A DNA stretch of 64,000 nt from Trogon surrucura (taxonomy: Eukaryota > Chordata > Aves > Trogoniformes > Trogonidae). The stretch lies in the NCBI GenBank assembly GCA_020746105.1, contig CM036617.1, positions 162,882,912 through 162,946,911 on the forward strand, written 5' to 3'. Positions 38,201 through 48,200 of this stretch are shown piece after piece. The translations under genes were made by a program, and so were the position numbers. The stretch's first letter is position 1. Each line of letters starts with the position of its first letter. The notes under the pieces are model-generated. The model ran no database searches and had not been told where the DNA came from. It saw nothing but the letters and a program-made list of their open reading frames with translations.

Positions 38201-40842
38201 ATATTATACCTTAAATAGGGCTATTAGATGTGACTGCAAAAGTTTATCTGGCTTATTTTGGGATCTGCATTCATTACTTTGGCAAATCAGGTGTGCTGTC
38301 AACAACCTCAATTGTGAAAATGGATTTTTGCCTGGAACATGAAATAATCTCAAATTTTACTTTGACCTGATCCAGTTACTTTATACTTGTCTGTCACACA
38401 GTCAGTTCTACCGCAAGCGAGTAACTAGGATTACGCTTGCCAGTGAAGATGAATAAAAGGAGCAGGGGGAACCATACCAGTGGGGCTTGAAGAGGAGAGG
38501 GTCTAATCAGAAGATGACAGCTTTCCAATATTCAAAATATTTTAGTCTTATCCGGAGGATAAAATGAAATTCTCTGCTAGAAATGTTTGAACACCATATT
38601 CTGAAAGTGGTGTATATCTCTGGAGTATGTTTTGGAGCTACTGGGTCATGATGATTAACTGACAAGGGATGAATAAGTGGGAAAGTTGGTTAAGTTACCC
38701 AATGAGAAGGAAGGGAAGGCTGAGCTGGCTATTCAGTGATGTGGAGGAGTGTGTTTTATAGAGGTAATCTGCAACAATGGATAGGTATGAGAGACGCAGT
38801 AAGTGTATTGTTTTTCTACTCATATGAGACTTATCTCCCTCCTGCTGTCTTTGGAAACGGTTTCTTAGGCAGGCATAAGGCAAAAATACTCTGTACATTA
38901 CTTCAGCACATGAAGTTGATTTTCTCCTTGATGGCATTGAAAGTTCATTATGAATTCAGCTTTCTGCTCTCAGAGCATGCATAATTGAAACGACAAATCC
39001 ACCACAACCATTGGGTATGACTAAGGTCTGGATAAAGCTATACAATCCTTCTGGTTGTGCAGCTGGCATAAGAAAACAGTGAGTTCACCGCATGCTATGA
39101 TTAGGGAAAATTTAATTTCTAAATTCAAGGTGGGCCAAGTAAGCTTTTTAGCATTATGCCTTCTTCTTATACCTGTTCCTTCTCTGTAGTCCTTAAGTCT
39201 TGGAAGGTTTACAAGTAATTACTGGCAGAAATATGGACGAGTGCCCAAATAGCTTAGGATGGAATTAAAATGTAGAAGGCAGTTTTAAACACCCACTAGT
39301 TACTTTTTACATTTTCTTTGGAAGAAAATTGTGAAAGCAGAATGTAGCTGTAGATCTGAAGTTTTAAGCAAATGTTTGGAACTTTTAACTCCTGGTTTTT
39401 GGTCTATTTTTGTTAAGGATCACTTTTCCGATGTGTGGATTGTATTTTTAATCTTAAGATCATAACTGATGAATTGAATGGTCACAGTTTTAGCCTCTGC
39501 CCTCAGTTTTCCCAGTGTTTGTTCCTTGAAATGCTGAAAGACCTGCTTTTAGCAGGCAGAGACAAATGCCTTACAAGGCACATGGCAAATGAGCACACTG
39601 GCATACATGGATCATCCGTGTAGTTAACACTTGCTGGAGGAATAGAGTGTAGATGAATGACTTAATGGGAGGTTTGAGAACTTACCGCTGAGTATAAACT
39701 CACAATCCTTTCAACTTCTTCTATATCCTATAAGGAAAAAAGGTCAATGTTTTTGAGTCGTTCTTTCAATTACTCTAAAGTTTGATTTGTGATCAGTTAC
39801 AGGAGGAGACTGGAGAGGCCTACACACTGTGAGACAAATTGTGGTGAAGATTTAAGTCTGTTCCTGTACTGAAAACTGGATGGTTAGAACTGATGTTTCT
39901 ACTAATAATGAGTAAGAACACTTGCAGAGCAAAGGCTCCTTTCCAGACCACATCCTCCTCTGAATTTAACGCTCGTTTGAATACTCTTTGTTCCGTAGTT
40001 ACAGTTGTTACGCTGAAACCTCCTGTCCAACTCCTAAAAAATGGAGAGGTTTCTTGCACCTCTCCCTGAACTGTAAATGAGCTAAAATGTAGGCCAGTTT
40101 AATTGACAATGATGCCTGTAGAAAGAGTTACTGCCTACTGGATGAAACAACTTAGATGACTGCTCTGGCACACTTCTGGATAGATCCTCCATCATACCTC
40201 TGATACTACCCATTGTTTGAGATTTTATGTTAATCTTAATATGTTTAACATCCTATGTAATGCTTCTTGCAAAGGGGCAGCACTGAAGAATTTGAATCCT
40301 CAGTGTCACCAGCAGCTATGTGATGAGCTCTAAGTTCCTAAGAAAAGCATTGCAGGACCATAAGTAAGTCACTATTGATGTACACTGTTTCCTACTCTAA
40401 GTTTAGACTTTTGTAGAAGAAAAGATTTGAAACCCCTACCTTCCACCAACCTCCCATAACCCCAACAGATGAAATTACTTGAACAGGTGACAAACAGGAA
40501 GAACTCAAAAGTTTTTTCTTCTTTCTCCTAGACAATATTAGGAAGATGTGACAAAAGAGAAAGCTGTATGCTAACCTGAGACTTTGTTTGTGCTTAGTGA
40601 TGTGCTATTTGCCACAACAATGCTTTCCTGGATTTCAAAAAGCTACATCCCCTTTGAGCACACAAAGTCAACCCCGACCTTGATATCTATGAAGCAATTA
40701 TTTTATCAAGAAGATGTATTTTTATTTTTCTTTCTCATACCCTCTATTCCTGCTCTCCCAAACACCATTTCTGAAATGCTAATTCATATCTCTCAGCATG
40801 GACATACTTTTCCTTTCTTACAGTCCCTTAGAGATACTTTGA
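35214..40842. other. Unique AT-rich non-coding DNA
   Basis: No gene was recognised; frames are 111 codons or less without domains. No transposon was detected by eye. Confidence 0.5.
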
Positions 40843-40960
40843 ATTAGGTTGGGCAGGGCCTTAAGCAACCTGATCAAATTTGATTTGCCCTACTTTAAGT
40901 GGGAATTGGACCAGATGACCTCCTGAGGTTCTTTGAAGTGTCAGTTATTCCATGATTCTA
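40843..40960 (+). mobile_element. CR1 LINE 3' end, diverged
   Basis: 'TTAGGTTGGGCAGGGCCTTAAGCAACCTGATC' is the typical CR1 3' UTR. It is followed by 'TTGGACCAGATGACCTCCTGAGG' and the tail TTCCATGATTCTA. This old copy has no coding sequence. Confidence 0.8.
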
Positions 40961-41257
40961 TTAACATTATTAATTAGACAGTGGTTTGGCATTTGGAGTA
41001 GCTTAACTAACACCTATGAACATTGCAGGGAAACTCTGACCCCAGGTCTGCATGTCACACCCCAGTTTCTACCTTCCAGTATCAGGCCTTTAAATGTAAA
41101 ACTTGCACATTTTGAACATCAGCTCTTGGATTATCTCCATGGGTCAACAAATAAAACCTAGCTCTTAAACTCTACTGTTCATGAGCTCTCAGTCAAGTAT
41201 TAACGTACAGTGGTTTTGATTTAGCACATAGCGCTTGCTACTGATATCAGCTCAGAA

Positions 41258-42438
41258 AGAATCATAGAATGGCCTGGGTTGGAAGGGACCTTAGAGATCA
41301 TCTAATCCAACCTCCCTGTCATGGGCAGGGATGCCTCTCTACTAGATCAGGCTACTCAAGGCTCTGTCCAACTTGGCCTTGAACACCTCCAGGGAGGGGG
41401 TAGCCACAACATCTCTGGGTAATTTATTCCAAAGTCTTGCCACCCTCACACTGACGAATTTCTTCCTAAGATCTAATCTAAATCTATTCTCCTTCAACTT
41501 AAACCCATTTCCCCTTGTCCTATCAGTGGACACTCTTGTAAAAAGTCCCTCCCCAGCCTTCCTGTAGGATCCCTTCAGGTATTGGAAGGCAGCTATTAGG
41601 TCCCCCCGGAGTCTTCTCTTTTCAAGACTGAATAATCCCAGCTCCCGCAGCCTGTCCTCGTAGCAAAGGGGCTCCAGCCCCTGGATCATCTTTGTGGCCC
41701 TTTTCTGAACGTGCTCCAATAGATCTATGTCCCTCTTATGGTGAGGACACCAGAACTGGAAGCAGTATTCGAGGTGGGGTCTCACAAGAGCAGAGTAAAG
41801 GGGGAGAATCACCTCTCTTGACCTGCTGGCTACGCTTCTCCTGATACATCTCAGGATGCGGTTGGTCTTCTGGGCTGCACGAGTGCACTGCCGGCTCGTG
41901 TTGAGCTTCTTGTCTATCAACACCCCTAAATCCTTCTCTTCAGGGCTACTCTCAACCCACTCTGTGCCCAGTTTGTATTTTTGCCTAGGATTAGCCCGAC
42001 CCAGGTGAAGGACCTTGCATTTTGACTTGTTGAAGCTCATGCAGTTTGCACTGGCCCATTTCTCAAGCCTATCAAGGTCCCTCTGGATGGCATCTCTTCC
42101 CTGAAGTGAGTCCACGGCACCACACAGTTTGGTGTCGTCGGCAAACTCGCTGAGGGTGCACTCAATGCCGTTGTCCATGTCGCTGACAAAGCTGTTGAAC
42201 AGCACTGGGCCCAGAACAGACTCCTGAGGAACACTGCTTGTCACTGGTCTCCATGTGGACATTGAGCCATTGACCACAACTCTTTGACTGCGACCATCCA
42301 GTCAGTTCTTTATTCACCAAACGGTCCATCTGTCAAATCCATGTCTCTCCATTTTAGAGACAAGAATGTCATGTGGGACAGTGTCAAATGCCTTGCACAA
42401 CTCCAGGAAAATGACATCTGTTGCTTTCTTGTGGGCTG
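41258..42438 (-). mobile_element. CR1 LINE, young 5'-truncated copy
   Basis: The element reads 5' to 3' on the minus strand and ends in the CR1 tail (AGAATCATAGAATGG on the plus strand). It retains about 1.18 kb: the last part of the RT domain, the ORF2 C-terminus and the short 3' UTR. It is the least decayed CR1 in the window. Its terminal ~88 bp are nearly identical to the 3' part of the SINE copies at 52829 and 55028. It abuts another minus-strand CR1 after about 80 bp of unassigned sequence. Confidence 0.95.
41342..42277 (-). pseudogene. CR1 ORF2 reverse-transcriptase C-terminal fragment (311 codons)
   Basis: ORF2 of CR1 encodes an endonuclease/reverse transcriptase that copies the LINE RNA at a nicked target. 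The remaining frame begins inside the RT domain. The '[13 protein letters not shown]' block is at about residues 17-30, the catalytic FADDTKL box at about 67-73 (FADD codons at 42134-42145), then 'SKCKVLHLG', 'LGVLIDKKL', '[15 protein letters not shown]', and the C-terminal 'RTRGNGFKL', '[11 protein letters not shown]'. In the first block the usual Gly after PQ is Glu. The catalytic Asp pair is intact. Upstream an in-frame TGA interrupts where CR1 normally has a Trp codon, and the frame is shifted before that. With the endonuclease and RT fingers missing, the product cannot be a working polymerase. The Met start is internal and not a real initiator. Confidence 0.93.
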
Positions 42439-42519
42439 AGAACTAGAAAGAGTACAGCTGATGTAGTCCCATATAAATGTCTGTCCTTCAAGAACGCAAG
42501 AATTTCAGCAGTGTTGAAA

Positions 42520-43797
42520 ATCATAGAGATATATGATGATTTAGTTTGTAAGGCAAACTAGGATTGGGTTGCTTCTGGACATGTCAAGTCAAGGTCTTAA
42601 GTAGCTCCAAAGATGGAGATCACACAATCTCTCTAGGAAACCTATTTCAACATCTGACCACTCTCACTGTGAAATTTGATTTTTTCCGGTCCAGCTGGAA
42701 TTTCCCTTGTTGCAACTTGTTTCTTGTCCTTTTCCTGGGCACCTCTGAGAATAGCCCAGCACAGATCTCTCTACAATCTCATTTCAGTTAATGGAAGACA
42801 TCAAGTTGTCCTTCCTCTTCTCCCAGCTAAACAAATCAGGCTCTGTACAATCTTACCTGTAAAGTGGTTACCCTTCACTACAATGTGTTGCTGATTTATC
42901 TTGTCCTTGCCATCCATCAACACCAAGTTATTTTCTGCAAGGCTGCCACCGACCCAGTCAGTCCCCAGCCTGTGCTGCTGCATGGGGCTATCGCGTTCCA
43001 AGTGCAGAATGAAGCATTTGTTTTTACTGAACTTCAGGAAGTTTCCGTCTGACCATTCCTCCAGTTTATCAAGGTCCTTCTGAAAGACAGGTCTGTTCTC
43101 CACTGTTTCAATTGCTCTACACAATTTATTGTTTTCTTCAAACTCAGCAGGAGTTCATTCTGACCCATTGCTGAAGTCAGCATATGCTCCATTATTTACC
43201 CTCAAGGATCATAGCTGGTAACTGGCTGTCAACTAGTCTTTGAACAGCTGACACATAAACTGAACTCAGCAGCCTGGGTAGTTTTTCACATGGTTTTAAA
43301 GTCATCCATCCAAACGATATTTCTCCATAAAAGATGCTATTGGAAACTGTCAAAAGCCTCACTAAAGTCAAGATGAGCAACTGCTAGTGTTCTCCCCTCA
43401 TCTGTAGTCAGTTATATATCATCAAAGAAAGTGATCATTTTTTCGGGGGCATAACTTGCCCTTGGTAAATCTGTGCTGGTTTTTCCCAGTGACCTTGTTC
43501 TTCCTATACCTGAGTATGGCTTCCAGAAGGTTTATTCCATGAGGACAGACCTGTAGGTCTTTCTGCAGATCTTTCTTCCTATTTTCTTAAAAAAAAAACA
43601 AACGGTGTGCTGCTTGCCTTTTTGCTATCTTAAGGAACTTCTTTGATAACCATGATCTTTCAAAGGTAATAAAAGTAGCCTTGCAGAGACATTGATCAGC
43701 CTGCTCAGCAAACTTGGAAGTACCCTGTCAGGTCTCACAGGATGTGTGTGTTTACTTTGTTTAAGTGGTCCTTTTATCAGTCTTCCTTTGCTGTTTG
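42520..43797 (-). mobile_element. CR1 LINE, old diverged copy
   Basis: This minus-strand copy has a recognisable 3' UTR and C-terminal ORF2 (about 42560-43130). Farther upstream are 'AAATCTGTGCTGGTTTTTCCCAGTGAC', 'CTGAGTATGGCTTCCAGAAGG' and 'TTTACTTTGTTTAAGTGGTCC' (plus strand), typical of inverted CR1 RT-coding sequence. The reading frame is broken many times and an A-rich insertion sits at 43588-43602. Its 5' end directly meets the tail of the next CR1. It belongs to a clearly different, older subtype than the 41258 copy. Confidence 0.85.
42801..43124 (-). pseudogene. CR1 ORF2 remnant (107 codons)
   Basis: The open stretch encodes the region just after the RT catalytic box. 'FQKDLDKLEEWSDGNFLKFSKNKC', 'LHLERDSP' and 'HRLGTDWVGGSLAE' correspond to '[11 protein letters not shown]..', 'LHLGRANP' and '[14 protein letters not shown]' of the 41342-42277 copy. 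The FADD box is not in this frame, and the downstream sequence is disrupted. No function expected. Confidence 0.8.
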
Positions 43798-44345
43798 ATG
43801 ATCATAGAATTACAGAATCATTAAGATTGGAAAAGACCTCTAAGATTATCTAGTCCAAACATCTACCCAACACTACCATGACCAATAAACCATGTCTCGA
43901 AGTGCCATATCTGCAAGTTTTTTTAACATCTCCATGGATGGCTACTCCACCACTTCCCTGGGCAGCCCATTCCAATGTCTTACCACTCTTTCAGTCAATA
44001 ATTTTTCCCTAATATCTAATATAAAACTCCCCTGGTGCAACTTGAACCCATTTTCTCTTGTCCTTATCATTAGTAACTTGGAAGAAGAGACCAGTACCCA
44101 GCTCACTACAACCTCCTTTCAGGTAGTTGTAGAGAGCAATGAGGTCTCCTCCTCAGCCTCCTCTTCTCCAGACTAAACAATCCCAGCTCCCTCAGCCACT
44201 CTTCATAGGACATGTTCTCTAGAGCCTTCACCAGCTTTGTCATCCTTCTCTGGACTCGCTCCCTCCATTACCTCAATGTCTTTCTTATACTGCAGATCCC
44301 AAAACTAAATACGGTATTCAAGCTGTGGCCTCACTAATGCAATGA
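43798..44345 (-). mobile_element. CR1 LINE 3' end
   Basis: The plus strand begins ATCATAGAATTACAGAATCAT, then AAGATTGGAAAAGACCTCTAAG, the inverted 3' terminus of an older CR1 subtype. It is followed by ~450 bp of ORF2 C-terminal coding sequence (inverted), for example 'TCCCAGCTCCCTCAGCCACTCTTC'. A frame of ~94 codons on the plus strand over it is antisense noise. Homology to this part of CR1 stops near 44345. Confidence 0.88.
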
Positions 44346-44880
44346 TACTCCTCCTCTTTCCTCCTCAGACTCTGCCCTGGGCACAGCTCTTTGGGAAGCC
44401 TCAGAGAAGAATCTACCAGCAAAATGGGGTTCTCCAGATACATTGAGAGTTTCAATCTCAGGCAAGTTTTGGCCTTCTTCATCCTCTCTGCATGCTGCCC
44501 TTTTGTATTCTTCCTTGAATTTTTGTCCCCGTTTCCACGTTCCATATGTTTCCTTTTCTTTTTTGGGCTCTCAGAAATTCCCACTACAAGCAGGCTACTC
44601 TCCTGCCACACTTGCTATTTTTTCTGTAAATTGAAATGGAGCGTTCTTGGGTTTTAAGAGGGTGCCTCGGAAGACTAGCCAGCTGTCTCAGGTTCCTTTG
44701 CCCTGCAAGGCTTCTTCCCAAGCAATATTTCCATCAGTTCCTTCAAGAAGCTGAAGTATGCTTTCACGAAATGCAGAGTGGAAATGTTGCTGCTTGCCTT
44801 CACATACTCAGAAACTTGCATGCTACCACCTTATAATGACTGCAGTTTTCATTGTAAAACTGCTTTCATTTTCACAGTTG
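44346..44880 (-). mobile_element. CR1-like LINE, probable 5' ORF2 block
   Basis: This segment resembles, from memory, the inverted upstream ORF2 part of CR1/L3-like LINEs. Plus-strand motifs are 'TCTGCATGCTGCCCTTTTG', 'CCGTTTCCACGTTCC' and 'GGTGCCTCGGAAGACTAGCCAGC'. If so, it joins directly to a 3'-terminal block, skipping the intervening RT region, so the copy has an internal deletion or is a join of two insertions. No intact frame. The family assignment needs alignment. Confidence 0.5.
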
Positions 44881-45165
44881 TTTGTTCTCTACCCTTGAGC
44901 AGCATACAATGCAGAGCATCTTTTCTGTAGACTTGTTCAACATATCCATGAATAAATTATATCTAGCAATTCCAGAAACTTCCTGAATTGCTTGTGTCCC
45001 AAAATGGTCCTCTCCAAGCCCATGCTGAGTTGCTCCCCAGTCAGTCCCTAGACTGTACTGTTGCAAGCGGTTACTCCTTGCTGTATGCAACACTGCATTT
45101 GTTCTTACTGAATTTCATAAGGTTCTTGTTGGCTTATTCCTCCAGCCTGCATAGAACCTTATGAA
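44881..45165 (-). mobile_element. CR1 LINE fragment, displaced RT C-terminal block
   Basis: The plus strand contains 'GAATTTCATAAGGTTCTTG', 'TATTCCTCCAGCCTG' and 'CCCAGTCAGTCCCTAGACTG'. These are inverted CR1 coding sequence for the 'KFxKxKCxVLHL...LGTDW' region. It therefore lies downstream in CR1 order of the block at 44346-44880, although placed upstream here. The order of blocks is scrambled relative to an intact element. Confidence 0.7.
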
Positions 45166-45203
45166 AAGCGGAAGTTTTTGCTTCAGAAGTATGTGCTTTC
45201 CTG

Positions 45204-45244
45204 CTCACATGGTACATGGCTACTCACATGGTAGCCATGGCTAC
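45204..45244. repeat. Short tandem duplication with a 14-bp palindrome
   Basis: CTCACATGGTACATGGCTA (45204-45222) is followed directly by CTCACATGGTAGCCATGGCTA (45223-45243). The second unit creates the perfect palindrome GTAGCCATGGCTAC (45231-45244). Probably replication slippage. Confidence 0.75.
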
Positions 45245-48200
45245 TACCTCTCTTCACATGCACACATACTCTGCTGTCACTCTCCTTCCAAAGCAGTTGA
45301 AATGGAGATAACGGTAAGGCAATTCCATATGTTCCGATTAAGTATGACCTCATTAGCACACTTCTTCCTGCAAAAAGGAAAAGTATTCAGGTAATGAAAT
45401 CTTGGTTTGGAACAAATAAGTTGTTATTTTATGAAAAAGCAATGTAAGGGAAGGGTATTTCATTTTAGCAATTCTTTATTGTTCGTTTTTTTCTAAGAGA
45501 AAAAGAAAGGAAAATGGCAAAATGACAAGGAATAATAAAACAAAAGAGAAGCAATTGCTGTATTTCAAAGCCAGTGAAAATTAGACTAAGCAATAGTAGA
45601 AGCCAAATGGAAATCATAATTCTTCTTTTTCCCTGGCTGCTCAGACACGTGTAATAGGCTTGGCAAAGTGTCAAGGAAAACAGGGGCCAAGCTGTGGTGT
45701 GTTTAAAAGAATCAAAAGGCTGCTTGTTAAGAGAGGCAGATTTCAGCACAGCTCAGAGGATAGGAGTCTGAAGTTCATCCGCAGTTTATTCCTTGTGAGG
45801 AGAGTAAAACACATACAATGCAAGGACACTTCTCAGCTTTGGAAAGAAAACAAAGGCAACAGTGCAGTCTTGCTTGATGTGCATTGTTTCTTTTGATTGA
45901 CTGTAGTGTCCTTTAAGCCAAAAGTACACAGCAAAATTAAAAGCATGAGCAGGGTAACTAGCTTTAACAGCTGTAAAATGTGGACTCAGATAGGTTCACA
46001 GTAAAACATAGCCCGTGTAACAGCACCCAAAACAGAAATCAGAAAAAAACCGCTGTGATTCCAATTCTTGTACAGAAGGTACCTGTCAGAAATTAAATTG
46101 GCAGAAGTTGTCAGGTCTTTCACAGTGCTTTCATACTCCAGGCAAAGAACTGACAGGCCCAGGAAGTTAACATATTTGACTTTCCTTTTAAGAGAATCCC
46201 CAGGCTGATAAATTTGCTCTTGATTTTTGCTCAGGAGCATCTGAGTCCCAGTGCCTCATCACTGATGTAGTTTTAGCTTTGGGAATAGACAGACAGTGTT
46301 TTTGTGACCTGTGATAGAGCCTCCTTACAGTTTTTCCAAGCCTATTTCATGACAAAATAGTATTGCTTTTATGCACACTCTTCATGGAAGGATGCTGCAA
46401 ATGTCAAAAGGTGCTTGAAGAACATCTCAGAAATGACCCAGTGGTAGAAAAAAATAATTTTCCCAAAGGGAATCTGGAGGAGGTTTACCAGAGGAGGCAA
46501 AGATCCAGAAGGAGCTTCCCAACTGGGAAATCCCTGCATACCTCGTTGCACAAGACTGTGGTGATATAGTAGGAGCAGAGTAATGGTTTATCCAATTGCT
46601 TCACTGTTTCCTTCACATAACCAGAGGTAACAGTGGGTCACTGTGGGTTAGCCAATGACATGTTCTTAGGATCATTGCATACAGGTGCTCGTGCACGTAA
46701 AAAAGTTCCCATGATGGAGTTAAATAGGAAGTATCATCTGGAGTAGATTAACTTCAGAGGTTAAAAATAACCTTGCTGTTTCTAGCAATGAGGTCAGCTA
46801 AACATTGAAGTAGCTCACTGGGCAGAGAAGTGGGATTGTCTTTGCCTGGGTTCTTTCAAGTCAGTTTTGATATGTTTTAGACAGATGTTCTATTTGTTCT
46901 GGTTATTTATTCAAGCTCACTTTGAGAAGGTTTTCTGACTATTTCAGAGGTCAGAATAAATGGTCAAAGGAGTAGTCCTTCAGTGCTTAGAAGACAGGAA
47001 CCTGGGGACCACGTCAGATCATTTAGGTTTATATTTAGAAGCCAGCTTAGAATTATTACTATAGGCATAGTCGAGAACAGGTGCATACAGTCCACACAGC
47101 AAAACAGTGGCTTCTAGCTGGTCCTGGACAGAAGATGCAGCTCTGGACACCAGGTCAACACAGACCACATCTGTTCGCTGTAATGTTCTCTTTTTGGTCA
47201 GTCTCCATAACATGACCTCCTGGACCCCATTCTATCCTACTCTTTTCTAATGTATTCTACCATTTGGGTTTGAGTTCTCCTCTTCTTCTGACCCTACACA
47301 CCTGAGAAACTTTACACAAAACTAACTTGTTTAGTTCAAGCCCTCTACAGTATTTTTAAGAAGGCAATTCCTGACCACTGTTCTGACAATGAGGAAAAGC
47401 CTTCTGTTTCAAAAGCATTGCAATCTGCATATAAAAAAAATTATCTTTTTAGAAGAAAAATTGCAGGATTTTGCAAGAGTTGCTTAAAACTTACAGAGGA
47501 GAAAGGAGGAGGAAAGTATAGACATTGTTTTTCTCTTTATGCCCTCCTTCCCTTCCTCTCTTCCCTTCCCTTCTCCCTTCCTCCCTTTTGGATTATCTGG
47601 CCTACAAACATCTTTTGTCATGAACTTTGCTGAGAACGTCAAAGTTGTTCTTGTATCTTGCTTGACACATAACAACCTTCCAACAGAAAAGATAGCAAAA
47701 CCCACGGGAAACTGAAGGGGTACTGGGAGCTTGCCTTTACATTGAAGTTCCGACCTCTGTTGTTGTAATATGTCATTTGTGAGTACCTTTATCTAATGAG
47801 CAGACAGCTCATGTTTGGGAGTGACCTCAGAGGTGAAGTCCCATGCAGAGGATGTAACTCTGTTCTGTTCTCAGGGTGTGAGAAGGGTTTGAGCGACTGC
47901 AGCGAGGTCTGCAGCAGGGAGGAAAGGTCACTCTTTCCTCACTCATGGCACAAGAAACTGCTGCTGCCCGGGAGCCTGACAAGTCCTCTAAACTATGAAT
48001 CGAAGTATAAGAAAAGCCAGCTCAACACCCTTGAGCAGTTTTCAGCTGTTGTCCCTTCAGAAAACTCCAGCAGCTGAAAAGAAGCCTAATTGAATTGCTT
48101 TGCTAAAGAAGAGAATTGCCAGCACTGCAGGGTCTGCTGTGACCCAGCTACTTCTGGCTGTGCAATGGCCTCCAGAGGACACGCCGCTGAGTCCCTGGCA

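Noticed and set aside
43892-44176. 94-codon plus-strand frame
   Set aside because: It is antisense to the CR1 ORF2 C-terminal region at 43798-44345.
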